Shown piece by piece: positions 9,701 to 19,174 of a stretch of 64,000 nt of DNA. Both the position numbers and the translations under genes were made by a program. The notes under the pieces were generated by a model. That model was not told the DNA's origin. It searched no databases and saw nothing but the letters and a program-made list of their open reading frames with translations. The stretch comes from Vibrio fluvialis (GTDB lineage Bacteria; Pseudomonadota; Gammaproteobacteria; Enterobacterales; Vibrionaceae). The stretch covers positions 372,001 to 436,000 of the forward strand of contig NZ_UHIP01000002.1 of NCBI RefSeq assembly GCF_900460245.1, in the 5' to 3' direction. Each line of letters starts with the position of its first letter. Position 1 is the stretch's first letter.

Positions 9701-10257
9701 CCATCCGGGTCAATCAGTACCGATTCATCGCCGATCCACCAGTCGAACGAGTACGGGTTTTCGCTTTTTTGTCCCGAAGCACGCATCACTGAAGAGAACA
9801 CGAATTTCTGGCCGGAGCGGTTGATCAGGCTGGTTTTGCCTGCATTTTCTAACCCCAAAACCAGATACCACGGCAGCGCATACAAATAATTGCGCTTATT
9901 GAGGTTCTGCTTCATGTTGACCATGACCTGATTCAGTTCGACTTCCTGACGTTCTTCGAACAGCTGAATCGGGTCTTGGCGCAGTTGCTCATCACGTTTC
10001 TGCTGCGCTTTATAGCCTTGCAGTTTACGCCATTGCCAGAAGCCCCAAACGGCGAATGCGCCCAGAGTAAACAAACTGCTTGCGACAGCACGAGCAGCCA
10101 CAGACTCGAGCGGCTTGTGACCGGAAACCTCTAGCCAAGGGCCCGCCCACCAAATTGCGACGTTCAGTAAAATGAACGTGGTGAATAGCAAAATCGGTAA
10201 AGCGGCCACCATACCTGGCTTAAGCTTTCTCACTATTCCAACAATAAATTTCCACAT
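6712..10257 (-). CDS. tssM: T6SS membrane complex protein TssM (IcmF/VasK)
   Basis: 1181 residues, the usual size for TssM. Two N-terminal transmembrane helices (about 16-44 and 52-75) are followed by a cytoplasmic NTPase-like domain with Walker A GLENAGKT at 135-142. A third helix near 455 (LSFLTCSIATVLLAGTWH) leads to a large periplasmic region. TssM spans the inner membrane and reaches the outer-membrane lipoprotein TssJ, with TssL completing the trans-envelope complex. It follows tssA by 18 bases in the same operon. Walker A is intact, so nucleotide binding is possible. Confidence 0.97.
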   Translation of the reverse strand: MWKFIVGIVRKLKPGMVAALPILLFTTFILLNVAIWWAGPWLEVSGHKPLESVAARAVASSLFTLGAFAVWGFWQWRKLQGYKAQQKRDEQLRQDPIQLFEERQEVELNQVMVNMKQNLNKRNYLYALPWYLVLGLENAGKTSLINRSGQKFVFSSVMRASGQKSENPYSFDWWIGDESVLIDPDGELLTQGNRSEDNDGAMERRLWLHFVNWLDRTRSRRPLNGIVLALDVSHLATATASERKAYASLLRARLRELMETLSTRLPVYIALTKLDLLYGFEPFFKHYTKSQREEVLGFTFSLDSIDNLDHWLEEFAKEYAEFVERINGVLPHAVSAPMSLDERNAIYSFTRQISGLKEILTQFFQDALASDQFSTSALVRGAYFTSVYQQGVPTNAFDDAASRRYGLSHAINTAQHAKNSTIYFTQKLFSNIIYPEAGLASDNFRIARQKRRLIALSFLTCSIATVLLAGTWHRNYLANIKHSDAVLAKVNQYKDQYPSNVYLASQKDVLEPLNKIREATLEFGFFREKPRFISDFGLYQGHTIGPMVEATYLNLLESRFLPLLMADVVVDLNQAQTDEEKLAVLRVYRMMVDKSGRYKDYVMDYFAKHWQQEFSGRREIQEELLGHLDYAMRHTDLAGERERGDKVANQVMKPYDKTIAKVQSDLGSMPNDQRVYRNLKLNAQTVLGPAINLRNLVGPVFDVVFEERVMNSSTLYIPQMLTKRGFEDYFMPQSESVSELALIDSWVLGQSKSAQFSEADKQALRDKIRNLYVADYTNTWRAALNEIDMKYFSDINDAVTVLDNLTGNIEPLQRLLRTLDDNTKMFAALPKDDSAQKELLKSPKYKVASMIEAPFSDLNNMIKPVGDKPAYLHEVLASVEELKNYLKSIQDAPDVGMAALDATKARVKLVNADPIYTLKRISSGLPKPLDTMVAKLADESWYVVKQEAIKHLEVRWHEDVYKTFEEKLAGRYPFNTASKKDASLEDFESFFAPNGTLDSFYNNQLRMFIEENIAVNNDDTSQSIIRKDVLSQIKQAQKIREAFFNRKGILDVSFSVEPLRLSGNKRRSVLNVDGQYLAYSHGPRDSVELIWPNTLRDSAVSKVTLVPTKANMSPRSINIQGPWAFFRLLDQGDVVAASTTSVDYKFAVDGGDMIYRINSEADANPFTERLFRSFKLSKTLY

Positions 10258-10275
10258 GTGAATTGTGTCCTTCGT

Positions 10276-11676
10276 TTACTCTGACGTTGTATATCGTTCT
10301 AGTTGTTCCACCAGCGACGGCTCCCAATCGGTGACCTGCATGGTGGTGACTTGATTATGTAAAGTTTGGTACTGCTCTTTCGCCATCGCATCGAGATGAT
10401 TGGCGTTGAGCAGATCGGCAGAGAGCATCCGCCAGTAAAATTTGTCGCGCGGTTCCGTGGCTGCCACTAGGCCATCATTGAGCATCGACAAGGCGACCGC
10501 GATGCCGCCTTCCTTAGCCAAAGCCATCGCTTCTTTGCGCTTTTCCTGCCAATCACCGCCCACACTTTGCCCGCCAGTCGAGCCGTTGCCGGATGCCAGC
10601 CACTCCTTCACGCTGTCGGAGACAAACGGTTCGCCCCCTTTGAATTTGAGTTCCAGCAGCGAAGGCATTCGGGCGAGAAATTGTTGCGTTTCTTCAGTAA
10701 TAGCCAGACACCAGCTCTCTTTGCCCAAGTTTTGCGCAATGGTGAAACTCATCAGTTGGCCGTCAAACCAGTACGGGGAGAGCGTGAGGCTCTGCTCGAC
10801 CTTGCGCCAGAGTGTCAGATCCGCATGGCGCATCTGGTCCTGATAATCTTTAATTCGATCTTGCTGCATACCGCGCAGCATGGTTTCACCGTCGGCTTTG
10901 TGATCCGGCAGCGTAGTAATCGAACCCCAAACGGCATAACGGCGCAGGCGAATCGACAGCGCAATGCCAAACTCCTGCTCAGCAAGAAAATCCGCGACTT
11001 TGAGCAGCGTTTGCTTGGCCGCTTTGTCACTGGAATTATCCACCGACAAGGCTGAGTTGGCCGTGGTCGGGCGCGGCGTATCTGCAGGCTTGGCCGTTTG
11101 CTGCTGCTCGGCTTGCTGACGCGCTTCCACTTTATTCAGTTCACTCTGAACCGAGCGAGCGACCGCTTCGACCACATCCGAACTCAGCCCTTGCGCTTCA
11201 ATGATTTTTTTCCACGCATCCACCGCCTCACCTAATGCTTGGCGGTCCTGCGCATCAAACTGATTAAAATCGATTTTTTCCGTCGCCATCGAAAAACGCT
11301 GCGCAATCTGACTGAAAAATTTGCGTCTTGGCAGATTGCCGCGCTTGCCCGGTGCGGGGTAACTTTCTTCCCAGAAAGACGCCATAAAATCGCTCATCAG
11401 TTCAAATGAGAGAATAAAACGGGAAGGCGAAAGTTGGTTGTGAAGGCATTGCAGCAGATACACCATCAGCTTGATGTCTTTGGTCTTGTCCTGCAGTAAT
11501 TTCAGCGCACTGTGTTCCACTTCGTCCCACTGCACGCTGCTATGCGACAGTGAGCCGACTTTCATCATCTGATCTTCAATGAAGTCAAACAGGGGATCGT
11601 CAATCAAACGTTCACCGACCGGATTATCTCCAGCAATCGGCTGTGCCACACAGCGGCGGTATTCGGTTATTTCCAT
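10276..11676 (-). CDS. tssA: T6SS protein TssA (VasJ)
   Basis: 466 residues. The N-terminal ImpA_N domain is seen in the first about 130 residues (QPIAGDNPVGERLIDDPLF and SFWEESYPAPGKRGNLPRRK). A Gln/Ala-rich linker near 185-215 is followed by the VasJ-type C-terminal domain. TssA primes assembly of the baseplate, tube and sheath. The place between vasI and tssM matches VCA0119 (vasJ) of V. cholerae. The start is the ATG nine bases after the vasI stop. Confidence 0.93.
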   Translation of the reverse strand: MEITEYRRCVAQPIAGDNPVGERLIDDPLFDFIEDQMMKVGSLSHSSVQWDEVEHSALKLLQDKTKDIKLMVYLLQCLHNQLSPSRFILSFELMSDFMASFWEESYPAPGKRGNLPRRKFFSQIAQRFSMATEKIDFNQFDAQDRQALGEAVDAWKKIIEAQGLSSDVVEAVARSVQSELNKVEARQQAEQQQTAKPADTPRPTTANSALSVDNSSDKAAKQTLLKVADFLAEQEFGIALSIRLRRYAVWGSITTLPDHKADGETMLRGMQQDRIKDYQDQMRHADLTLWRKVEQSLTLSPYWFDGQLMSFTIAQNLGKESWCLAITEETQQFLARMPSLLELKFKGGEPFVSDSVKEWLASGNGSTGGQSVGGDWQEKRKEAMALAKEGGIAVALSMLNDGLVAATEPRDKFYWRMLSADLLNANHLDAMAKEQYQTLHNQVTTMQVTDWEPSLVEQLERYTTSE

Positions 11677-11685
11677 TCAGGCCTC

Positions 11686-12345
11686 CTACCAACCACAGCG
11701 TTCACGCAGTGCCGACAACGCGTCGTTAAGTTCACTCGCATCAAACTGCAAACCGTCCGCAAATGGTGAGTTGGAGCGCAGCACCAGACGCGGTTCTCTT
11801 GCCATCGATTTCATCATTTCAATGGCGGGAATGCCGCGTGCCGACGACATCAGGACACCGTTATCATCACTGCGCAGATACTCCGGCTGTGCATTGGCCA
11901 CCGATATCTGAATGCGTGCATCTTCCACACTGCTTGGCAGCGCCAGTTCAACGCGGCTCAGGTTATCAATGCAGCTCACCATCAGTACGGGTTTTGCATT
12001 ATGCTCAAACGGTGTGGTGCGATTGAGTGCTCTGAGAGCAACCCAAGCGTTGCTGCCCTTACCTTCGCCTTCGGTCACTAACACCATCGCCGCTTCACTG
12101 CCAGCGACAGCCTGCATGGCTCGCTGCCAAGAAGGTGGCACGTTCTGCTTAGGTGCGATCACCACTTCATCCACGGGTGTCTGAAAAACGCGGTCAAAAC
12201 AGGCCAAACGCTCTAGTCGCCCCGAGATGACGCGGCACTGCTCAGCCTGCGTCACTAACTCATTGGACTCTTGAGCCCATACAGAAGCCGAGAACATCAG
12301 CAGCAGTGAACTGGCCCCAGAAAGTGTATATAGCGATCTTGTCAT
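11686..12345 (-). CDS. vasI: T6SS-associated protein VasI (TagO family)
   Basis: 219 residues starting MTRSLYTLSGASSLLLMFSA with a probable signal peptide ending near VWAQ. The mature protein carries the VasI/TagO pattern of cysteines (EQCRVISGRLERLACFDR, VSCIDNLSR). The chosen ATG overlaps the vasH stop as ATGA; an in-frame ATG at 12372 would extend 27 bases into vasH and add a stretch that spoils the signal peptide. Function within T6SS is not well defined; the position matches VCA0118. Confidence 0.88.
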   Translation of the reverse strand: MTRSLYTLSGASSLLLMFSASVWAQESNELVTQAEQCRVISGRLERLACFDRVFQTPVDEVVIAPKQNVPPSWQRAMQAVAGSEAAMVLVTEGEGKGSNAWVALRALNRTTPFEHNAKPVLMVSCIDNLSRVELALPSSVEDARIQISVANAQPEYLRSDDNGVLMSSARGIPAIEMMKSMAREPRLVLRSNSPFADGLQFDASELNDALSALRERCGW

Positions 12346-13937
12346 AACGCCTTGATCTCCAGCTTCTGGCATTTGTATGCCAGCGTGCGCTTAGGAATAC
12401 CAAGGCTCTGCGCCGCTTTGGCGCGGTCACCCGAAAAATGGTTGAGACGTTCGCGAATGATTTTTTCTTCAAAGTCGCTCAGTGCTTGTTTGAGATCGTT
12501 AATCACCGAGTAGTTGTGATCAGCCGCCGCTCTGGTGTGCTGAGCCTGAGGTTGATTAACCTGCGGAATGATTGTCTCGTCGTGAGCGGACACCGTTGGC
12601 GACAGCATCGCTATGGAAGCAATGCGGTGCGTAAAACAGTGCTCTTCAACCTGCGTACCATCGGCCGTTTGCGCGCAGCCAAACTCAATCAAGTGCTTGA
12701 GTTCACGGACGTTGCCCGGGAAATCATGCTGTTTAAGGCAATCGATCGCGCTGTAGTGCAGGCCGCGAATGTTTTTGCCATGCTGCTGATTGAACACACG
12801 CACAAAATGCTGCGCCAGAAGATCCACATCATCCAGACGGGAAGCAAGGCGCGGCAGGGTAATCGGATACTGGAACAGACGATAGTAAAGATCCTGACGA
12901 AACGCTTTGCGGCGCACCTGATCCAACAAGTTGACATGCGTTGCCGACACTAAGCGAAAGTCTGATGTCAGTTCTTGTTTGCCCCCGACCGGGCGGAAGG
13001 TTTTTGACTCCAGAACCCGCAGCAACTTCGCTTGCAACGCCAGCGGCATATCGCCAATTTCATCGAGAAACAGAGTGCCGCCGTTGGCTTGGGCGATCAG
13101 CCCCTGCTTGTCACTGTCTGCACCGGAGAAGGCGCCTTTGCAGTAACCAAACAGTTCACTTTCAAGCAGGTTTTCCGGAATGGCGGCACAGTTAATAGCC
13201 ACAAACGGCGAATGTTTGCGTGATGAAAGATCGTGCACCGCTTCGGCTGCCAGTTCTTTACCCGTGCCAGTTTCGCCTTGTACCATCACCGACAGATTAG
13301 AGCTGGCTGCACTGACGATTTGTTCACGCAGCTTCTGCATGACCTCACTGTCACCAATCAGTTTGCGTGACAGATCGCTCACCAACACACGCTGCACGGA
13401 GTCACGCTGAATGTCACACAGCGACTCTTTAAGCACGCGGCGGTTCTGCTCTTCACGCTCCATGTCATGCAGCAGTGACCACTGCTGCGAGAACACATCG
13501 ATGAATTTAAGGAATCCCTCATCCTGGAAAATGTTCGCCACCACATGGCTTTCGCCAATCAGCAGCAAAATCGATTGCACATGACGATGTCCCATCGGCA
13601 ACGGTTGAATCCACACGGAATCAAACATTCCCACTTTTGACACCAGTTGGCCAAACGTGCGGTTTGACTGCCAGAACACCAGCTCTTCTGCGGTCAGATG
13701 CATGGCTTTCGACGATTGCAGTACATGAGCAAACGGATTATCAAAATCCGTTACTGCCCACGAATAGGTCAGACGTTCATCATGAGGAACCAATAGACGA
13801 CCATCGGAGCTGGGCATCAACAGCATTGCATTTGAAAGCCCAAGCTCCTTTGCAATGATGTCAACAAACCGGGTCGCCAGCTGGTGCGGCTTTCGAAGGC
13901 CCACCAGATCGGCGGTGAAAGCGAGCCAGTTACTCAT
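12342..13937 (-). CDS. vasH: Sigma-54-dependent T6SS activator VasH
   Basis: 531 residues. A GAF-like N-terminal sensor region (about 1-180) is followed by an AAA+ domain with Walker A GETGTGKE near 235, the sigma-54 contact loop GAFSGAD, and Walker B GGTLFLDEIGD. A Fis-type helix-turn-helix ends the protein (RAKAAQSLGIPKRTLAYKCQ). The contact loop has Ser where most family members have Thr (GAFTGA). In V. cholerae VasH works with RpoN to switch on hcp operons and vgrG3. A matching promoter is present at 5237-5252. Confidence 0.95.
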   Translation of the reverse strand: MSNWLAFTADLVGLRKPHQLATRFVDIIAKELGLSNAMLLMPSSDGRLLVPHDERLTYSWAVTDFDNPFAHVLQSSKAMHLTAEELVFWQSNRTFGQLVSKVGMFDSVWIQPLPMGHRHVQSILLLIGESHVVANIFQDEGFLKFIDVFSQQWSLLHDMEREEQNRRVLKESLCDIQRDSVQRVLVSDLSRKLIGDSEVMQKLREQIVSAASSNLSVMVQGETGTGKELAAEAVHDLSSRKHSPFVAINCAAIPENLLESELFGYCKGAFSGADSDKQGLIAQANGGTLFLDEIGDMPLALQAKLLRVLESKTFRPVGGKQELTSDFRLVSATHVNLLDQVRRKAFRQDLYYRLFQYPITLPRLASRLDDVDLLAQHFVRVFNQQHGKNIRGLHYSAIDCLKQHDFPGNVRELKHLIEFGCAQTADGTQVEEHCFTHRIASIAMLSPTVSAHDETIIPQVNQPQAQHTRAAADHNYSVINDLKQALSDFEEKIIRERLNHFSGDRAKAAQSLGIPKRTLAYKCQKLEIKAL

Positions 13938-13939
13938 GA

Positions 13940-16552
13940 TTACTCTACCTCTCCTTTGAATTCACCGTCCTGCGCATCAAGATGAATACGATGTACCGGT
14001 TGCTTCTCCGCCAGTTTATTTAACAGCGCCAGCGATACGGGCGGCAACAATTGACCTTCAATGATGGCTTCAAGCATGCGTGCACCGTTTTCGCTGCGCG
14101 TGGCGCGATTTAAGATCTCTTCAATCAAGCGATCTTCAATCACCACCTCAGCGTTGTAGCGATCACGGAACAGTTTCTCCAGACGCGCCAGTTTGCCTTT
14201 GACGATCAGCTCAAGAATCTCTTTGTTGAGTGGCATATATGGAATGACTTCCATACGCGCCAACAGAGCTGGCTTAAAGAATGCTGCCAGTTCTGGGTAC
14301 AGCGCTTCATCCAGAGCTTTGGGATCGTCAGCAAAATCAACGATGGTTTGATAACCAAGGTTCGATGTCAGGAAGAACACAATGTTCTGGCAGTCGATTA
14401 AGCGTCCTTCGCCATCGGCCAGTTCACCTTTATCAAACGCTTGGTAAAAAATGTTCAGTACTTCAGGGTGGGCTTTTTCCACTTCATCCAGCAGCACGAC
14501 GGAATATGGCATTTTGCGAATCGCTTCGGTCAGGATGCCGCCTTCGCCGTAGCCCACATAGCCAGGAGGCGACCCGATCAGACGTGAAACTGTATGCTTC
14601 TCTTGATATTCTGACATGTTGATGGTGGTGAGGAATTGCTTACCACCGTAGAGCTGCTCGGCAAGCTGCACCACCGTTTCGGTTTTCCCTACGCCACTGG
14701 GTCCCACCAGCAAGAAAGCGCCTTTCGGACGTCCCGGACGACGCAGATCCGCACGTGCCGTCAGCAGATGGCGATGGACACGCTCAATCGCAGTGTCCTG
14801 ACCTTTGATTGCCGCGCCGAGAATGTCCGTCAGGTGGGTAATTTTATACAGCTCATCGGTGTTCATTTGATCAACCGGAACGCCCGTCCAGTCGGCAATG
14901 ACTTCGGCGATTTGCTCTGCATCGACCTGTGGGTGCATCAAACGCTCATGGTGCGCTATTGCCTCCAGTGCCTGATATTGCGCTGCGAGATCCGCCTGCA
15001 GCGCAGAGCGTGCGTCCTCATCCAAATCATCTGCCGTCGACATGGCCATCAGTTCCGCTCGCAGAGCGATGATCGACTCAATCAGTGCTTTTTGTTGCTG
15101 CCAGCTTGCGGTCAGCGAGGCTTTTTCCGCTTCGTCCGCCAGTTCCTGAGTGCGCAGCTCATCCAGACGAGCATGATCGACTTCCCGACCGAGGTATTGC
15201 GCGCGCTCCAGCATGTCAATTTCCAACTGACGTTGGTGACACGCAGTTTCGAGCAGCGCCAGACGTTTGGGTGGCGTGGTCATGTTGATGGCGATACGGG
15301 CACAAGCGGTGTCCAGCACATCAATCGCTTTATCCGGCAGCTGACGACCTGAGATATAACGAGCAGACAATTCCGCCGCCGCTTTTAACGCATCATCGGT
15401 GATCAACACGTTATGCGCTTTTTCATACACACTGTTGAGGCCGCGCAGAATGTCGACCGCCTGGTGAATCGTCGGTTCTTCTAACTTCACCAGTTGGAAA
15501 CGGCGCGTCAATGCCGGATCTTTTTCAAAATATTTTTTGTACTCTTTCCACGTCGTCGCCGCGACGGTGCTCAGTTCGCCGCGCGCCAAAGCGGGTTTCA
15601 GCAAGTTTGCCGCGTCACTGCCGCCTTCCTGATTTCCGGAGCCGATCAAGGTGTGCGCTTCATCGATAAACAGAATGACAGGCTTTGGCGAGCTCTTAAT
15701 CGCATCGATCACGCCTTTCAAGCGTTTCTCAAACTCCCCTTTCACCGAAGCACCCGCTTGCAGCAAACCGAGATCCAGCGAGAGCAGCTCAACGTTTTGG
15801 AGCTGTGTCGGCACGGTGCCTGCGACCACACGCAGCGCCAAGCCTTCAATCATGGCACTTTTACCGACACCCGCATCCCCGACCACAATCGGGTTGTTTT
15901 TGCGGCGGCGGCAGAGAATGTCAATCATCAGGTTGAGTTCGTTCTCACGACACAGCACCGGATCCAGTTCTTGATTACGCGCCTGTTCAGTCACGTTGGT
16001 GCAGTACTTGGTCAGCGGCGAATTGTTCCCTTCCAGACTATTGGTAACACCCTTGGTTGCTGCTGGTTTGCTCACTTCAGTTTCTGCCGAATCAGCCACA
16101 ATCACATCAAAATGTTTTTTCAGATTTTCACGGTTAATGCTTTCAAACAGACTGATCAGTTTGAAAGGCAGATAACGATCAGCGCGTGTGATTGCCGCGA
16201 GGAAAATTGCACCCGAACGCAATTCGCTTTGGTTCAGTTCGGTGGTAGAAAGCAGCCATGCTTCTTGCAGCAGTTCGACCAGCAGCGGTGAAAATGCCGG
16301 ATAAGTATCGAGCACCTGCTCGCGCGCATAGCTGGCGGCCAAAGCCTGTTTCACGGTATCCAGATCCAGATTGGCTTGTTTGAGAATCAAGCGCACATCC
16401 GACAGCGGGTTGTCCGTCAGCACATCCAAATAATGCTCAAATGTCACTTCCGGATGCTGACGTTCGATACACAGAGAGGCAGCCTGCTCAAGGGCCAGCT
16501 TGCTTTGGGCGTTTAATTTTGAAATCAGAGTGGGTAGTTCAATACGAATCAC
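13940..16552 (-). CDS. clpV: T6SS sheath-recycling ATPase ClpV (TssH, VasG)
   Basis: 870 residues. An N-terminal Clp repeat domain precedes two AAA+ modules, with Walker A GDAGVGKS in the first and GPSGVGKTE in the second. A ClpB-like middle region lies between them. ClpV disassembles the contracted TssB/TssC sheath in the cytoplasm. The start is GTG ([14 protein letters not shown]), preceded by AGGTAATCGCT. It ends three bases before the vasH start. Confidence 0.97.
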   Translation of the reverse strand: MIRIELPTLISKLNAQSKLALEQAASLCIERQHPEVTFEHYLDVLTDNPLSDVRLILKQANLDLDTVKQALAASYAREQVLDTYPAFSPLLVELLQEAWLLSTTELNQSELRSGAIFLAAITRADRYLPFKLISLFESINRENLKKHFDVIVADSAETEVSKPAATKGVTNSLEGNNSPLTKYCTNVTEQARNQELDPVLCRENELNLMIDILCRRRKNNPIVVGDAGVGKSAMIEGLALRVVAGTVPTQLQNVELLSLDLGLLQAGASVKGEFEKRLKGVIDAIKSSPKPVILFIDEAHTLIGSGNQEGGSDAANLLKPALARGELSTVAATTWKEYKKYFEKDPALTRRFQLVKLEEPTIHQAVDILRGLNSVYEKAHNVLITDDALKAAAELSARYISGRQLPDKAIDVLDTACARIAINMTTPPKRLALLETACHQRQLEIDMLERAQYLGREVDHARLDELRTQELADEAEKASLTASWQQQKALIESIIALRAELMAMSTADDLDEDARSALQADLAAQYQALEAIAHHERLMHPQVDAEQIAEVIADWTGVPVDQMNTDELYKITHLTDILGAAIKGQDTAIERVHRHLLTARADLRRPGRPKGAFLLVGPSGVGKTETVVQLAEQLYGGKQFLTTINMSEYQEKHTVSRLIGSPPGYVGYGEGGILTEAIRKMPYSVVLLDEVEKAHPEVLNIFYQAFDKGELADGEGRLIDCQNIVFFLTSNLGYQTIVDFADDPKALDEALYPELAAFFKPALLARMEVIPYMPLNKEILELIVKGKLARLEKLFRDRYNAEVVIEDRLIEEILNRATRSENGARMLEAIIEGQLLPPVSLALLNKLAEKQPVHRIHLDAQDGEFKGEVE

Positions 16553-16578
16553 AGCGATTACCTAGCCTTATAATTTTT

Positions 16579-17352
16579 TTAAAGTATTTGATTGAGTTGA
16601 TTTAACACGTCGCTTGATTTGCTGTGCAGCAAATAGGTATAGCCGAGAAAGAGTCCTACCCACAGCAGGGCAAAACCGGCAAAAATCGACCAGATTGGCA
16701 ACTGACGGCTCAGTTTATATTTGGCGCGCACAACATGGTCAGTGGCACGCGTGAGATCCTGTGGCTCTTCCTCTTCAAGGCTCGCCAGAACGCCGTGTAA
16801 GCGGGCGATGACCTTTTCACGTTCCAGTTGACCACCGTCCATCACCCGGTATTTGCCTTCAAAACCCAACACCAAGCACTGATAAATGAATTCCAACAGC
16901 GCCTGATAACGCTTGGGTTCACCTTCCAACCGGCTCAGAATCGTGAAGACTTTTTCGCCGCCCCACGTTTCATTGTGAAAACGCGACAGCATAGAATGCT
17001 CCGCCCAAACACTGGATGCGCCCCATTCGGTGCCCATCACCGCTTCATCCAGAAACGCGCACAGGATGTAGCGATACGCCATCAGAATCGCGTGTTCAAA
17101 GCCTTGTTCAGCCAGCTCAATCTCGATAGCTTTGATCTCTTCAATGGTCTGGTTATAGATTTGCTCAATGTTGTCGCAGGCCGCCAAAGAACGGACACGC
17201 AGTGACAAACCAAACAGCGGCGTCGCCGCATCGATCAGCACATTGGGATTGTCGCCACGCAGTTGGAACCAGAAGTCCTGATCATGGTTGATCTGCTGCA
17301 CGTCATCGAAGAGCAAGCTGCTGTATTGGGTCTCTTTTTTACTTAACGCCAT
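16579..17352 (-). CDS. tssL: T6SS membrane protein TssL (DotU, VasF)
   Basis: 257 residues. The DotU cytoplasmic helical domain (about 20-200) is followed by one C-terminal transmembrane helix (SIFAGFALLWVGLFLGYTYL, about 223-242) and a short tail. There is no fused OmpA-like peptidoglycan-binding domain, as in V. cholerae VasF. TssL pairs with TssM in the inner-membrane complex. It is separated from tssK by only two bases. Confidence 0.96.
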   Translation of the reverse strand: MALSKKETQYSSLLFDDVQQINHDQDFWFQLRGDNPNVLIDAATPLFGLSLRVRSLAACDNIEQIYNQTIEEIKAIEIELAEQGFEHAILMAYRYILCAFLDEAVMGTEWGASSVWAEHSMLSRFHNETWGGEKVFTILSRLEGEPKRYQALLEFIYQCLVLGFEGKYRVMDGGQLEREKVIARLHGVLASLEEEEPQDLTRATDHVVRAKYKLSRQLPIWSIFAGFALLWVGLFLGYTYLLHSKSSDVLNQLNQIL

Positions 17353-17354
17353 GA

Positions 17355-18689
17355 TTAACTCCTAATCGCCCAGAATTGCAGGTCGAGATCGTCAAATGCC
17401 GCAGCGACGTGGAACGCAAAGCCGCTCGAATGATTCAGCATCGCCCAAGCTGGGCTGGTTTTATCCAGCTGGTAATAGGTATAACCTGCGTGATATGGCA
17501 ACTGACGAGGAGCCACAGGCAATGAAATCAACGGAATACCCGGCAGTTGCAGGGAAATGAGTTCGCGAATTTTCTCCACCGACGACACTTTGGTCTGCTG
17601 CGTAAACAGGCGACGCAGATCGTCGAGCGGCATCCGTGCTTTCACCGCAATGATAAATTCGGCGCTGTCCATCAACTGCGGATCGTGCACTGGCGCCACC
17701 ATCAGGCCGTACTTGCGCTTGTCCAGTTGAATCGAAACGGCGCGAGGCTCCAGCACCACGCTCAAACTCTGACGCAGATTGCGAATTAAGGGGCCAAAAG
17801 ATTGGCTGGGCATGTCGTGGTTGTAACTTGGCAGTGCTGGCGGCAGACGGCTTTCGTCCGTAAACGTCGCCAGTTCACCACACACTGACGCCAGGCACTC
17901 AAACAAACGTTCGGGATGCAGGCTACGCAACTCTGCCAAATGTTGCATCTGTGGCTGTAGGCGGTTCAGTGCTTGCAGCAACATAAAATCCGACACATCG
18001 GCAACGCCGCCCTGAGACGGCGAGCTGATACGCTGCGCAATGTTCTTGGCGCGCTCGCGCATCAGACCGGACATTTCGTTGATGAAACGGTGCAGCGCAG
18101 CATTGCCCACCACGTTGAGGTGACAAGGGATGAAATCCGGATCCATCACCACGCTGCCGTCCGGACGTTTTTCAAGAATACGTGCAATGGCGATGGAGGC
18201 AAACGAGCTGCGATCTTCTTTTTCCAGCATCAGTTGCATGCGCACTGGCGAGACATCAATGGTCGTGGTATCGCCCTGTACTGTGTGCACGTCACGCACT
18301 TCCAAGCGGCGACTGACATAGCGCCCGGTGCCTCTTTCTTCCGGCCAGTTCACTTCCATCAGCGATTCACTGCGCAGCGGAACCGCCAGATACACCAGTT
18401 GATTAGCGAGTGACGCGTCTTCGATTTCTAAGGCATCTGGCATCGCGTCTTCCTGAGGAATGCGAAACGCCGTACCATCAGGCATGATGCCGACCGCGCG
18501 TTCAATGGCAATGCGACCAAAAGATAAATATTCAGGATTGAGTGACAGCTCAGACACACCGTACAGATAACGGCTGACAGCGGTCATACGCTCGTCGATG
18601 TGGTACTCCACATAACGTTGCTGCTGCTGGAAATGTTGCGGCTTGATAAACAGCCCCTCATTCCAAATGACACGGTTACGCGCAAACAT
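17355..18689 (-). CDS. tssK: T6SS baseplate protein TssK (VasE)
   Basis: 444 residues, typical for TssK, opening with the family hallmark IWNEGLFIKPQHFQQQQRY. TssK trimers connect the baseplate wedge (TssE/F/G) to the TssJLM membrane complex. The gene sits between tssJ and tssL, the standard adjacency, with gaps of six and two bases, so the three are surely cotranscribed. Confidence 0.97.
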   Translation of the reverse strand: MFARNRVIWNEGLFIKPQHFQQQQRYVEYHIDERMTAVSRYLYGVSELSLNPEYLSFGRIAIERAVGIMPDGTAFRIPQEDAMPDALEIEDASLANQLVYLAVPLRSESLMEVNWPEERGTGRYVSRRLEVRDVHTVQGDTTTIDVSPVRMQLMLEKEDRSSFASIAIARILEKRPDGSVVMDPDFIPCHLNVVGNAALHRFINEMSGLMRERAKNIAQRISSPSQGGVADVSDFMLLQALNRLQPQMQHLAELRSLHPERLFECLASVCGELATFTDESRLPPALPSYNHDMPSQSFGPLIRNLRQSLSVVLEPRAVSIQLDKRKYGLMVAPVHDPQLMDSAEFIIAVKARMPLDDLRRLFTQQTKVSSVEKIRELISLQLPGIPLISLPVAPRQLPYHAGYTYYQLDKTSPAWAMLNHSSGFAFHVAAAFDDLDLQFWAIRS

Positions 18690-18695
18690 CTTTTG

Positions 18696-19172
18696 TTATT
18701 CCACCCTATCCAATTTCACATCGTAATCTTTGAAAAACATCAGCAGATGGTATTCCCTGCCTTTGTTCAGCACTTTGACGGCCTTTTTCCATTCACTGAT
18801 TTCCGGATCAGAAAAGTGCGCCATCACGCCGATGTAGTTTGTTTCTTCATCCACTTCAAACGCATTCACAAACTTGAACTGGTCCGGCATCAGCACGTAG
18901 TCGTAATTTTTGACGAAGTTGCTGCGAAGCGCCTTTTTGTAGTCCGCTTTCAGTTGGTCGTAATCGGCGGACATGAACATCGAGTCATCTTTGAGTTCAA
19001 ACACCTGAATCTCGACCGGAGACGCTTCACCCCAGATACTAGGGTTCACCCCGTCATCAGCGAGCAGACTGAACGTGACTTTCGTCGGCTGTTTCGCTGG
19101 CTCGTACGGTTCCGTCGAACTGCAGGCGGTCAATACCAGCAACGAAAGCAGCATAAACAGCAGTTTGTTCAC
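18696..19172 (-). CDS. tssJ: T6SS outer-membrane lipoprotein TssJ (VasD)
   Basis: 158 residues beginning with GTG. The signal peptide ends in a lipobox (LLVLTACSS), so Cys17 is lipidated. The mature part is a transthyretin-like beta sandwich in this family; PTKVTFSLLADDGVNPS and SPVEIQVFEL match it. TssJ anchors the membrane complex to the outer membrane by binding the periplasmic end of TssM. Confidence 0.95.
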   Translation of the reverse strand: MNKLLFMLLSLLVLTACSSTEPYEPAKQPTKVTFSLLADDGVNPSIWGEASPVEIQVFELKDDSMFMSADYDQLKADYKKALRSNFVKNYDYVLMPDQFKFVNAFEVDEETNYIGVMAHFSDPEISEWKKAVKVLNKGREYHLLMFFKDYDVKLDRVE

Positions 19173-19174
19173 GA

